This document shows, in pieces, positions 7,555 to 15,671 of a stretch of DNA of 64,000 nt; positions within the stretch are counted from its first letter, which is position 1, and the number at the start of each line of letters is the position of its first letter. The notes beneath the pieces were generated by a model. The model saw only the letters and a list, made by a program, of their open reading frames with translations. It was not told where the DNA came from and searched no databases. Both the position numbers and the translations under genes were made by a program. Source of the stretch: Glycocaulis profundi (GTDB taxonomy: Bacteria > Pseudomonadota > Alphaproteobacteria > Caulobacterales > Maricaulaceae); the NCBI GenBank assembly GCA_007050995.1, contig VJOU01000002.1, forward strand, positions 236,255 through 300,254, in the 5' to 3' direction.

Positions 7555-8373
7555 ATGGGCGATCTTTTCTGGAATAAAATCGCGGCCGCTGTCCTGGCGA
7601 TCCTTCTGGTCGTCATGGGGCTGCGTGAGATCAGCAGCATCGTCTTCTCCGCCGAGGCGCCGTCCGAGCTGGCCTATCCGGTGGACATGAGCGCGCTGGA
7701 AGTCGCGGGCGCGGCTGACGAAGAGACCGGTCCGGTCGACTTCGGCACCCTGCTCGCCGCCGCCAGCGCTTCTGACGGCGAGCGCGTCGCGCGCCGCTGC
7801 ACGGCCTGCCACACCTTCGAGCAGGGCGGCGGGCACGGCACGGGCCCGGCCATGTACGGCGTGCTGGGCCGGGACGTCGCGTCGGTTTCCGGCTTCAACT
7901 ACTCCAGCGCCATGCGCGACTACGCCGAGGGCGGCACCGAGTGGCTGTACCAGAACATGTACGAGTATCTGGAGAACCCGCGCCGCTACGTGCCGGGCAC
8001 CTCGATGGCCTTCGCGGGCCTGCGCAGCCAGGACGACCGAATCAACCTGCTCGCCTACATGCGTGAGCAGCACGACAATCCGCCGCCGCTCCCCGAGCCC
8101 CTGCCTGAAGACGAGACCGTGGCTGAAGAGTTCGCCACGGACGAGGACGAAAGCACCCCCGTCGCCGCGACCACCGGCGATGGCGACACCGACGTGACCG
8201 AAGCCGACGCGGTGGCTGCGGACGAGGACGCCGAGGCCGAGGGCCTGGGCGGCGTGTCCGAAGAGGTCGTCGAAGAGGCCGAGGAAGACGAAGCCGCGCC
8301 TGAGGCCGGCGAGCCCGCCGCCGAAGACGGCGAAGAGGCCGGCGACGAGGACGAAGAGCCCACCGAGGGCTGA
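7555..8373 (+). CDS. Membrane-anchored cytochrome c with long acidic C-terminal tail
   Basis: 272 aa from the ATG at 7555, preceded by GAGAGGA; the in-frame extension to 7483 is rejected because it would bury the signal anchor. An N-terminal uncleaved membrane anchor (residues about 8-22) is followed by a class I cytochrome c domain with heme motif CTACH (82-86) and probable axial Met151 (PGTSM). This matches the cytochrome c552/cy type that carries electrons from the bc1 complex to the oxidase in alphaproteobacteria. From about residue 180 the protein is almost entirely Asp/Glu/Ala/Pro/Gly (roughly 90 residues), much longer than in typical relatives. The tail could be a flexible electrostatic docking or tethering segment; that is inference. 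Confidence 0.9.
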   Translation: MGDLFWNKIAAAVLAILLVVMGLREISSIVFSAEAPSELAYPVDMSALEVAGAADEETGPVDFGTLLAAASASDGERVARRCTACHTFEQGGGHGTGPAMYGVLGRDVASVSGFNYSSAMRDYAEGGTEWLYQNMYEYLENPRRYVPGTSMAFAGLRSQDDRINLLAYMREQHDNPPPLPEPLPEDETVAEEFATDEDESTPVAATTGDGDTDVTEADAVAADEDAEAEGLGGVSEEVVEEAEEDEAAPEAGEPAAEDGEEAGDEDEEPTEG

Positions 8374-8396
8374 CCGCTCCGTCTCAGACCGACATG

Positions 8397-8431
8397 AAAA
8401 GGGCGCGTCCGCCGGACGCGCCCTTTCTTTT
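8397..8431. terminator. Bidirectional terminator between cytochrome c and NlpC/P60 gene
   Basis: Stem AAAGGGCGCGTCCG / CGGACGCGCCCTTT followed by TCTTTT on the plus strand and by TTTTCATG on the minus strand. It sits between convergent genes ending at 8373 and 8452. Confidence 0.85.
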
Positions 8432-8451
8432 CGTCCCGATGCCGAGAAGCC

Positions 8452-9249
8452 TCACACCAGCCCGTTCCAGCTCGTTTCGGACGGCGCGCGATAGATGGCC
8501 CGGAGCGGGGCGTGGTGATGCTCGATCCGGCGGGCGGCCACGCTGAGCGGTTCGATCACCGTCATCATGTGGTGGGCGTTCGCATGCAGCAGATTGACCG
8601 TGTCGGTCATCACGCCGACATGGCCCGGCCAGAACACCAGATCGCCGCGCTGCAGCCCTGACAGGTCCGGCTGGATCGGCACATGGCTCCAGCGCTCCTG
8701 CGCCCAGGCTTCCTGATCGCCCGAATCGCGCGGGCAACGTCCGCCCGAGGCCTCGATGGCGACCTGGATCAGGCCCGAGCAGTCCAGCCCCAGGCTTTCC
8801 TTGCCGCCCCACAGATACGGGCTGTTCACGAAGCGCTCGGCGACGGCCACGAAATCGGGCTCCGCCGCGTCCAGCGCCGACAGATGCCCCGAGAACACCC
8901 ACCCCAGCCGCTGGGCTTCAATGAACCGGCCTTCGCGCCGGCCCGCGGAGATCTTCGCGTTCAGCGAGATCAGCGAGCGCGGCGCGCTTTTCAGGTCCGG
9001 CTCGGAGAACACGTAGGTTCGGACCGCGCTGACCCGGTGAGTCGGGATCAGCATGGGCCCGGACAGGGCCGAAGCGTCCACCCAGCCCGCATAGCCGTCA
9101 TGACGCGACACGCCCTTCACCCAGCCTTCGCGCTCGGTGTCCGCGCCGAACACCTCCCCGCACAGGAGCTGGGTCAGCATGGGCGCGTCATCGGCGGGCT
9201 CCGAGCGGATCGCGGCGACGCCCGCGATGACCTGAAGTTCTTCAACCAT
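8452..9249 (-). CDS. NlpC/P60 family peptidoglycan hydrolase with SH3 domain
   Basis: 265 aa from the ATG at 9249. N-terminal SH3-like beta domain (about 8-115, with GEVFGADTEREGWVKG) and a C-terminal NlpC/P60 cysteine peptidase domain: catalytic Cys157 (LDCSGLI), His210 (PGHVGVM) and probable third residue His222. Such enzymes cleave D-Glu/mDAP or similar bonds in peptide stems and act in wall turnover or recycling. No signal peptide is visible, consistent with a cytoplasmic muropeptide-recycling enzyme such as the D-Glu/mDAP endopeptidases. The ATG overlaps the stop of the upstream aminopeptidase gene by 8 nt, so the two form an operon. Confidence 0.88.
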   Translation of the reverse strand: MVEELQVIAGVAAIRSEPADDAPMLTQLLCGEVFGADTEREGWVKGVSRHDGYAGWVDASALSGPMLIPTHRVSAVRTYVFSEPDLKSAPRSLISLNAKISAGRREGRFIEAQRLGWVFSGHLSALDAAEPDFVAVAERFVNSPYLWGGKESLGLDCSGLIQVAIEASGGRCPRDSGDQEAWAQERWSHVPIQPDLSGLQRGDLVFWPGHVGVMTDTVNLLHANAHHMMTVIEPLSVAARRIEHHHAPLRAIYRAPSETSWNGLV

Positions 9250-10624
9250 TGGCGGAGCCTCCGTAACGCTGTTTGAGCACGTCCCACACCGCGCGCGCGC
9301 CCAGCATCTCGCCCCCCACGGGGCGGCCGGGGCGGGGCTTGGGATTCCATGCGAAGATATCCAGGTGCATCCACGCCGGGCCGTCCACGAAGCGGCGCAG
9401 GAACAGCGCCGCCGTGAGCGAGCCCGCGAACGGCGTGTCGGCGGAATTGTTGATGTCGGCCACGTCGCTTTCGATCCAGGGATCGTAGCCGTCCCACAGC
9501 GGCATGCGCCAGACCGGATCGTCCACCGTCCGGCCCGCGGCATGCATCGCATCCGCCAGATCATCGTCGGCGGTGTAGAAGGGCGCGATCTCCGGGCCGA
9601 TGGCGATGCGCGCCGCGCCCGTCAGCGTCGCCATGTCGATGACAAGCTCGGGCTTGTGTTCGCACGCTTTCGTCAGCGCGTCGGCCAGCACCAGCCGGCC
9701 CTCGGCGTCGGTGTTGCCGATCTCCACGGTCAGGCCCTTGCGCGTGGGCAGGATGTCGCCGGGGCGGAAGGCGTTGCCCGCGATGGCGTTCTCCACCGCC
9801 GGGATCAGCACGTGCAGCCGCACCGGCAGCCTGGCGTCCATGATCAGCGAGGCCAGGCCCAGCACGTTGGCCGCCCCGCCCATGTCCTTCTTCATCCAGC
9901 GCATGCCGCCGCCGGGCTTGATGTTCAGCCCGCCTGAATCAAAGCACACGCCCTTGCCCACCAGCGCCAGCCGGGGGTGGGACGGGTCGCCCCATTCGAA
10001 CTCGATCAGGCGCGGCGCGTCGGCCGACGCCCGGCCCACGGTGTGGATGAGCGGATAGTTCTGCGCCAGCAGCGCCTCGCCCTCGATCACGGAGACCTCC
10101 GCCCCGTGCTCCCCGGCCAGCGCGCGCGCGGCGGCTTCCAGATGGCTGGGCAGCATGTCGATGGCGGGGGTGTTGACCAGATCGCGGGTCAGCGCGACGG
10201 CCTTCGCGACCCGCGCCGCTTCCGCCCCGTCCGCGCCTTCGGGCAGGGCGAACCGGGCTGGCGGGCGCTTGGCCTTGCGATAGCGCGTGAACTGATACCC
10301 GCCCACGGCCAGCGCGGCGGCGAGACGCGTCGCGTCCCAGCCTTCGGGCCAGCTGTCGATGCGCCAGTCGCCCTCGGGCAGCTTCATGGCGGCGTCCGCC
10401 GCGTCGTATTCGCTGCGCGCGGCCCCTGCGCCGATCAGCGCGGACAGACCGCCCGTGGCCGGGTCGAGCACCACGACCTCGCCGGGATCGGCCCGGAAGC
10501 CCGCCGCGCGGGCATGGGCGGCGGTGGCGGCGGGCAGCGCTTTCAGGGCGTCGTCCAGCCCCCTGGCTGAAAGAATCCGCGCGGCGCGCGCGCCGCCGGG
10601 GTCTGCGGGGAAGATGTCAGTCAT
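9242..10624 (-). CDS. M17 family leucyl aminopeptidase
   Basis: 460 aa. It carries the M17 signature NTDAEGRLVLADAL and the metal/active-site segment GKGVCFDSGGLNIKP, with the preceding Lys of the catalytic pair. It is a cytosolic di-zinc exopeptidase releasing N-terminal amino acids, normally hexameric. The length is shorter than E. coli PepA (503 aa), as usual for the alphaproteobacterial subgroup with a reduced N-terminal domain. It is translationally coupled to the NlpC/P60 gene, suggesting shared use in peptide recycling (inference). Confidence 0.93.
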   Translation of the reverse strand: MTDIFPADPGGARAARILSARGLDDALKALPAATAAHARAAGFRADPGEVVVLDPATGGLSALIGAGAARSEYDAADAAMKLPEGDWRIDSWPEGWDATRLAAALAVGGYQFTRYRKAKRPPARFALPEGADGAEAARVAKAVALTRDLVNTPAIDMLPSHLEAAARALAGEHGAEVSVIEGEALLAQNYPLIHTVGRASADAPRLIEFEWGDPSHPRLALVGKGVCFDSGGLNIKPGGGMRWMKKDMGGAANVLGLASLIMDARLPVRLHVLIPAVENAIAGNAFRPGDILPTRKGLTVEIGNTDAEGRLVLADALTKACEHKPELVIDMATLTGAARIAIGPEIAPFYTADDDLADAMHAAGRTVDDPVWRMPLWDGYDPWIESDVADINNSADTPFAGSLTAALFLRRFVDGPAWMHLDIFAWNPKPRPGRPVGGEMLGARAVWDVLKQRYGGSANG

Positions 10625-10685
10625 GGGCCTCGTGTCGTCTGCCGGGCGCCCGTATGGCCGTCGCGTGCGGATCGGTCAGGAAACG

Positions 10686-10700
10686 TTAACCGCTTCTTGA
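10686..10700. promoter_or_regulatory. CtrA-like box upstream of TPR lipoprotein gene
   Basis: TTAA CCGCTTC TTGA, that is TTAA-N7-TTAA with one mismatch, 68 nt before the ATG at 10754. CtrA is the cell-cycle response regulator of many alphaproteobacteria and often controls flagellar and pilus genes. Match by eye only. Confidence 0.3.
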
Positions 10701-10753
10701 CCGACGCAGGACAAGCCTCGGGCCAGAGGTTCTTCGCGACTGAGAGGTAGACC

Positions 10754-11584
10754 ATGCGCGGCCCCCTGTCCGCAATCGGCCTTGTGATGTCCGTGTCCGC
10801 GATCGCGCTGACGGGATGCTCGTCGACCGCGTCTTCCACGCGGCTCACCCATCAGGAGGAGGCCGTCAGCCAGCGCATGCAGGCGCGGTCCATCGCCCCG
10901 GCCACCCCCGAGGAGCGCGACGCGGTCCGCCGCCAGGACCTGATGACCCAGGCCGCCTTCTGGGCGGAGGCCTACGAGCTCAATCCCGGCGACCGCGAGG
11001 CGGCCATCGAGCTGTCCGGCGTGCTGCGCCAGATCGGCCAGACCGAGCGCTCGGGCGAGGTCGCCCGCCAGGCCCTGACCCTGTTCCCCGAGGAGGCCGC
11101 CCTGCAGGCCAATTACGGCATGGCGCTGGTCGCCGAAGGCCAGGGCCAGCGCGCCATCGAGCCCCTGACCCGCGCGGCGGGCTCCCGCAGCGACGACTGG
11201 CGTGTGCTCAACGCGCTGGGCGTGGCGCTCGAACAGGCCGGACGCGGCGAGGCCGCGCGCGAGCGCTTCGCCCAGGCCCGCGCCATCGAGCCCCGCGAGC
11301 CCACCATCCTGAGCAATCTCGCCCTCTCATACGCTCTCGCAGGCGAACCGGAGCGGGCCGAGACGATGCTGCGCGAAGCCATGGACGACGACCGCGCCGG
11401 GCCGCAGGTGCGCCAGAACCTCGCCCTCGTGCTGGCCCTGCAGGGCCGGTTCAACGAAGCCGAGCGCATCGCGGTGATCGATTCCAGCCCCGAGGTGGCC
11501 GAGGCCAATCTGGCCTATGTCCGCTCCATGCTCTCCAGCCCGCGGCGCTGGGACAATCTGGAAGGCGCGGGCCTGCGGCGTTAG
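10754..11584 (+). CDS. TPR-repeat lipoprotein, TadD-like
   Basis: 276 aa. It has a lipoprotein signal peptide with lipobox LTGC (Cys about 22), then at least four tetratricopeptide repeats (for example WRVLNALGVALEQAGRGEAARERFAQA and EPTILSNLALSYALAGEPERAE). It resembles TadD/PilF-type pilotins of the Flp/Tad pilus, which are outer-membrane lipoproteins that assist secretin assembly. No other tad gene is in the window, so the Tad link is by family likeness only. Its stop overlaps the convergent gene's stop in TTAG (11581-11584). Confidence 0.8.
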   Translation: MRGPLSAIGLVMSVSAIALTGCSSTASSTRLTHQEEAVSQRMQARSIAPATPEERDAVRRQDLMTQAAFWAEAYELNPGDREAAIELSGVLRQIGQTERSGEVARQALTLFPEEAALQANYGMALVAEGQGQRAIEPLTRAAGSRSDDWRVLNALGVALEQAGRGEAARERFAQARAIEPREPTILSNLALSYALAGEPERAETMLREAMDDDRAGPQVRQNLALVLALQGRFNEAERIAVIDSSPEVAEANLAYVRSMLSSPRRWDNLEGAGLRR

Positions 11585-12489
11585 CCCCCCGGGCAGCGCA
11601 CGGTGATCGCGTCGGTGCGGTAGTCGAACGCGATCTCGGCGCATTGCGACAGCGTCTCGCGGCCCAGCGTCAGCGACACGCGGCGGTCCGGGCTGGCGTC
11701 CTCGCCGCTGACGACGATCCGTTCCACCCCATCGTCCGCGCGCCGGCCTTCGGCGGCCACCTCCTGGCGGCGCGCGAAACGGATGAACGTCTCCGGCGCG
11801 ATGCCGCCGGGCGCCAGTCCGCTGTTCTCGTGGCGGTAGGCCAGCATCCGTCCGATGAATCCCACCGGCTCGAGGCCCAGCGACCCGTCCGCGGCGGCGA
11901 TCAGCCCCGCCCTTTCCAGCCTGCGATGATGGCCCGTCCCGATCTCGGAGGGCTGGAGCAGGCTGAAGCCCACGCGCATTTCCAAGCCGGACACCGTGGC
12001 CTCGCCCGTCCACTCCATCCCCCTGCGCCCTGCGAAGACATGCTCGGACACCGCCTCGCTTCCGCCCTCGAAGGTTATGGTCAGCCTTTCCAGATTCCGG
12101 AACGCGGCAGGACCGATCAGCCCGTCCGCGGCGTCCGTCAGCTCGAGATCGGGAAACCAGATGACACGCTGACGGAATTCATCGCTGCTGGTTGAAATCG
12201 TCGCCCGGCCCGTCCTGCCCCGCACATGGTTGCCCGCCATGTCGATGCTCACCCCCTGCGACAGAACGGGATTCGCGCGCAGTCCCAGCCTGTCCGCGGC
12301 GCCGCCGTTCATCATGACGAAGCGCGGGGCCTCCAGCGCCAGGAGCAGACGGACGGGCTCCCCGTTGATCCGGGCCTCGATAACGGGTTCCCCGCCCGCC
12401 GCCACATGGACGGTCAAACGGTCCGCATGAGCCGGTCCGGAGAGCGACGTCAGACAGCATATGATGCAGGAGACAATCCATCGGATCAT
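11581..12489 (-). CDS. Secreted retropepsin-like protein lacking the catalytic DTG
   Basis: 302 aa from the ATG at 12489; a start at 12504 adds 5 residues. The signal peptide runs about MIRWIVSCIICCLTSLSGPAHA. The mature part has two halves that follow the pepsin/retropepsin pattern. First, INGEPVRLLLALEAPRFVMM is followed by a GLR-containing segment, where an active protease would have D-T/S-G instead of LALEA. Later come DGLIGPAAFRNLE and DGSLGLEPVGFIG, which recall the DGxLG turn. The catalytic Asp appears absent, so the protein is probably a non-catalytic beta-barrel relative, or a fold seen only by resemblance. Periplasmic; function unknown. Confidence 0.65.
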   Translation of the reverse strand: MIRWIVSCIICCLTSLSGPAHADRLTVHVAAGGEPVIEARINGEPVRLLLALEAPRFVMMNGGAADRLGLRANPVLSQGVSIDMAGNHVRGRTGRATISTSSDEFRQRVIWFPDLELTDAADGLIGPAAFRNLERLTITFEGGSEAVSEHVFAGRRGMEWTGEATVSGLEMRVGFSLLQPSEIGTGHHRRLERAGLIAAADGSLGLEPVGFIGRMLAYRHENSGLAPGGIAPETFIRFARRQEVAAEGRRADDGVERIVVSGEDASPDRRVSLTLGRETLSQCAEIAFDYRTDAITVRCPGG

Positions 12490-12676
12490 GAGCGCGTCCG
12501 CCACCTAAGGGCGAAAACCTTATCCCGCGCCTGTCCGAGCGGGCAAGCGCGGTCGCGGACACGTGGCGATAAACAGCCGTGATGACTACGGTATCGCATC
12601 CGTCCTATACATCCGGGCTGTTTACAGGCGCCCGTCCGCATGGATTAATCGGCTCCAATTCGCGAGGGACGCGCGC

Positions 12677-14479
12677 ATGATTGCAGAGCTTCTGGGCCCG
12701 CATGCCGGGTGGCTTGCGCTCGCGCTTGTCGGGTGCCTGCTGTTCGTGTTCGCCACCGAGCGCTTCCCGGTGGAAGTGGTCGCCATCGGGGGCGTGGCGG
12801 TCTTCCTGCTGCTCGGCCTGCTGGACACCGGCACGATGATCGGCGCGCTGGCCAGCTCCGCGCCCATCACCATCGCGAGCATGTTCATCATTTCCGCCGC
12901 CATGGTGCGCACCGGGGCGCTGCTGCGCGCGACGACCTTCCTGCAGAGGCGGGTGGGCAGCCATCCGTGGATGATCATTCCGGCCACCCTGCTGGGCGCG
13001 ATCCTGGTCTCGGCCTTCATGAACAACATCCCGGTGGTGATGATCCTGATCCCGGTCGTCATCGCCCTGTGCAAGCAGTTCGACATCATCCCCTCGCGCC
13101 TGCTCCTGCCGCTGTCCTACTGCGCGATATTCGGGGGCACCTGCACCCTGATCGGCACCTCGACCAACCTTCTGGTGGACGGTGTGGCCCGCGACATCGG
13201 CATGGAGCCGTTCGGCATTTTCGAGATCAGCGGCATCGGCATCTGCCTGGCGGTGGCGGGCTTCTTCTATCTTCTCGTGGTCGGCCCCTGGCTTCTGCCC
13301 AACCGGCAGGATCTCGCCACCGCCCTCGGCGCCTCCGAGGTCCAGCGCTTCATCACCGACGCCACCATCCCGGAAGGCTCGGTGCTGACCGGCCAGAAGG
13401 TGCTGGATCTGGAGATCCTCAAGCATCGGGATCTGCGGCTTCTGGACGTGGTGCGCGAGTCCCACTCCCTGCGCCACGATCTGGACGACGTGGCGCTGCA
13501 GCCGGGCGACCGGCTGGTGTTCGAATCGCCCATGAACGAGCTTCTGTCCCTGCGCCGCGAGGGGCAGTTCCTGCTGGGCGGCGAGGGGCTCACCGATCTC
13601 ACCCAGCGCCCGGGCGTGATGGTGGAGGCCGTGGTCGGGCCCAACAGCCGGCTGACCGGCGCGCCGCTGAAATCCTACCGCCTGCGCCGCCGTTACGGCG
13701 TCTATGTCGTGGCGGTTCATCGCCACGGCAGCGAGATCAAGGACCATATCGGCCGCGTGCGCCTGCATGTCGGCGACACGGTGCTGCTGGAAGGCTCCGC
13801 CGAGGACGTGGACCGCATGTCGCGCGAGCTGGGCCTGGTGGGCCTGTCCGCGCCGTCCGACCAGCCCTATCGCCGCGACCGCGCGCCCATCGCCGTGGCG
13901 ACGCTGGCGGGCGTGGTGATCCTGGCGGCCCTGAACGTGATGCCCATCGCCGGCCTCGCCGTGATCGGCGTCGCGGTCGTGCTGCTGACCGGCTGCCTGG
14001 ACGCCGAGGAGGCCTTTGACAGCGTGGACTGGCGCATCCTGGCGCTGATCGTGGCCATGCTGGGCATAGGCGCGGGACTGTCGCAGTCAGGCTCGGTCGA
14101 GCTGATCGTGCAGGCCTCCATGCCGCTGCTGCAGACGGCCTCGCCGCTGATGCTTCTGGCAGCGGTCTATCTGGTCACCTCGATCCTGACCGAGACGGTG
14201 ACCAACAACGCGGTGGCCATCGTGGTCACGCCCGTGGCCGCGGCGCTGGCCTCGGCGATGGGTCTGGACCCCCGGCCCTTCGTGGTGGCTGTGATGATCG
14301 CGGCCAGCGCCAGTTTCGCCACGCCCATCGGCTACCAGACCAACACGCTCGTCTATGGGCCGGGTCACTACCGGTTCACCGATTTCCTGAAGATCGGCGT
14401 GCCCCTCAACCTGATCATGCTGGCGCTGACGGTGTGGCTGATCCCGGTTTTCTTCCCGCTGGAGGGCCCCTCAGGCTGA
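12677..14479 (+). CDS. SLC13 family anion/dicarboxylate transporter with two TrkA_C domains
   Basis: 600 aa from the ATG at 12677, preceded by GAGGGA. The in-frame extension to 12563 is not membrane-like and is rejected. Hydrophobic N-terminal half with the family hairpin ISAAMVRTGAL and NNIPVVMILIPVV, and the GTSTNLLVDG motif. Two cytoplasmic RCK_C/TrkA_C domains lie around residues 210-310 and 315-400 (LRLLDVV ... LQPGDRLVFES; VRLHVGDTVLLEGS). The C-terminal membrane half repeats the motif (TNNAVAIVVTP; GYQTNTLVYGPG). Family members import sulfate, citrate or dicarboxylates with Na+; the substrate cannot be read here. Confidence 0.9.
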   Translation: MIAELLGPHAGWLALALVGCLLFVFATERFPVEVVAIGGVAVFLLLGLLDTGTMIGALASSAPITIASMFIISAAMVRTGALLRATTFLQRRVGSHPWMIIPATLLGAILVSAFMNNIPVVMILIPVVIALCKQFDIIPSRLLLPLSYCAIFGGTCTLIGTSTNLLVDGVARDIGMEPFGIFEISGIGICLAVAGFFYLLVVGPWLLPNRQDLATALGASEVQRFITDATIPEGSVLTGQKVLDLEILKHRDLRLLDVVRESHSLRHDLDDVALQPGDRLVFESPMNELLSLRREGQFLLGGEGLTDLTQRPGVMVEAVVGPNSRLTGAPLKSYRLRRRYGVYVVAVHRHGSEIKDHIGRVRLHVGDTVLLEGSAEDVDRMSRELGLVGLSAPSDQPYRRDRAPIAVATLAGVVILAALNVMPIAGLAVIGVAVVLLTGCLDAEEAFDSVDWRILALIVAMLGIGAGLSQSGSVELIVQASMPLLQTASPLMLLAAVYLVTSILTETVTNNAVAIVVTPVAAALASAMGLDPRPFVVAVMIAASASFATPIGYQTNTLVYGPGHYRFTDFLKIGVPLNLIMLALTVWLIPVFFPLEGPSG

Positions 14480-15589
14480 GGCTTCGCGGATCTGGGCGGC
14501 AGCAAGCGAACTGCAGAACTCGGGCAGCACGTCCAACGCCTCGTTGGCGGGCATCAGGCCGGTGAACTGGCCTTTGGGCCGCCAGAAATTCCAGTAGCTG
14601 CACACATGCTCGACGGCTGAGATGTCGTCGCCCAGCTCGGCGAACAGCTCGGGCGCGTCCAGCAGGAACTGGCGCAGGTTCTGCGGCTTGCCCTCGTTGG
14701 TGAACTCCGCCATCCGCGTGCGGTAGGAGGCCACGATCCGGGCGAGGTTCTTCCACCGGTCGCCTGCGCTGGAGATGATCAGCTGCTTGCAGTGATTGAG
14801 CATTTCCAGGTCCTGGCCGGTGGCCCCTCGGAAGCTCAGCTTGCGGATCTCGTGCAGGAAGGTGCGCAGATCGTTCGAGGTCACGTCCACGCGCCACATG
14901 TAGTACATGATGCCGCGCCAGCCGAACATGCCGCGCTCATACTCCTGCACGTCCATCCTCAGGGCGTTGCGGAAGATGTCCAGCAGCGGCCCGTCCTTGC
15001 CCCGGAACAGGGTGTCCGACAGCCGCCGCGATTTCTCCGCCACCGAGCCCACCCCGCCTTCGAAAGCGATCTTGACCAGCGGGGCCATCTCGCCGATCGA
15101 GAAGTTGATCAGCAGTTCCTCGTCGCGCTGGGGCATGGCGAAATAGCGCGGATCGATGTCGTCATAATCCTTCAGCGCTTCGCGCAGCAGGAAGGGGTCG
15201 AACGAGGGCAGGCCGCGGATGATGTCGAGCCGCTGCTGGTCCTGATAGAACAGCGTCTGGTTCTCCCGGTGCCCGCCGATGAACTGACTGACGGTCTCTC
15301 GGAAATTGAGCTGCTCGACGAACAGCGAATACCCGCCCGAGGACAGGTTCGTCGCCGAGATCGGCATGATGATCTTGGTCGCCTGGGTCAGCCCTTCAGG
15401 CACGAGGGCGCGCTCGTGAGGACGGATGTTGTGCTTGACGATGAAGGCGCTGCGGAACACGCCGGACTTCAGGATCGGCCTGAGCCGGATCTCGTCGTCG
15501 TCATAGCGTTCCTGGATGCCCACCATGTCGATGACACGGCTCGTGCACCCGCCCTTCTTCAGAAAATGAAGATTGTCCGAGCGCTTCAT
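14471..15589 (-). CDS. Conserved-looking hypothetical protein (372 aa)
   Basis: 372 aa from MKRSDNLHFLKKGG at 15589; an upstream in-frame start at 15655 would add 22 residues. No family was recognised. Composition is that of a soluble cytoplasmic protein: no signal peptide, no membrane segment, few low-complexity stretches, and Trp/Tyr/Phe-rich motifs (GWRGIMYYMWRVD, CSYWNFWRPKG) suggesting a folded globular protein. It has a normal coding look (codon positions, length). The stop overlaps the convergent SLC13 stop by 9 nt. A poly-T stretch (around 15622) and AT-richer DNA upstream probably hold its promoter. Confidence 0.75.
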   Translation of the reverse strand: MKRSDNLHFLKKGGCTSRVIDMVGIQERYDDDEIRLRPILKSGVFRSAFIVKHNIRPHERALVPEGLTQATKIIMPISATNLSSGGYSLFVEQLNFRETVSQFIGGHRENQTLFYQDQQRLDIIRGLPSFDPFLLREALKDYDDIDPRYFAMPQRDEELLINFSIGEMAPLVKIAFEGGVGSVAEKSRRLSDTLFRGKDGPLLDIFRNALRMDVQEYERGMFGWRGIMYYMWRVDVTSNDLRTFLHEIRKLSFRGATGQDLEMLNHCKQLIISSAGDRWKNLARIVASYRTRMAEFTNEGKPQNLRQFLLDAPELFAELGDDISAVEHVCSYWNFWRPKGQFTGLMPANEALDVLPEFCSSLAAAQIREASA

Positions 15590-15671
15590 CGCCCATGTCC
15601 GCCTGTCCCATGATCCGCCTTTTTTAGCGAAACATGCTTTACACGCCGTTACCACGAATGGTTGAGGCGTC

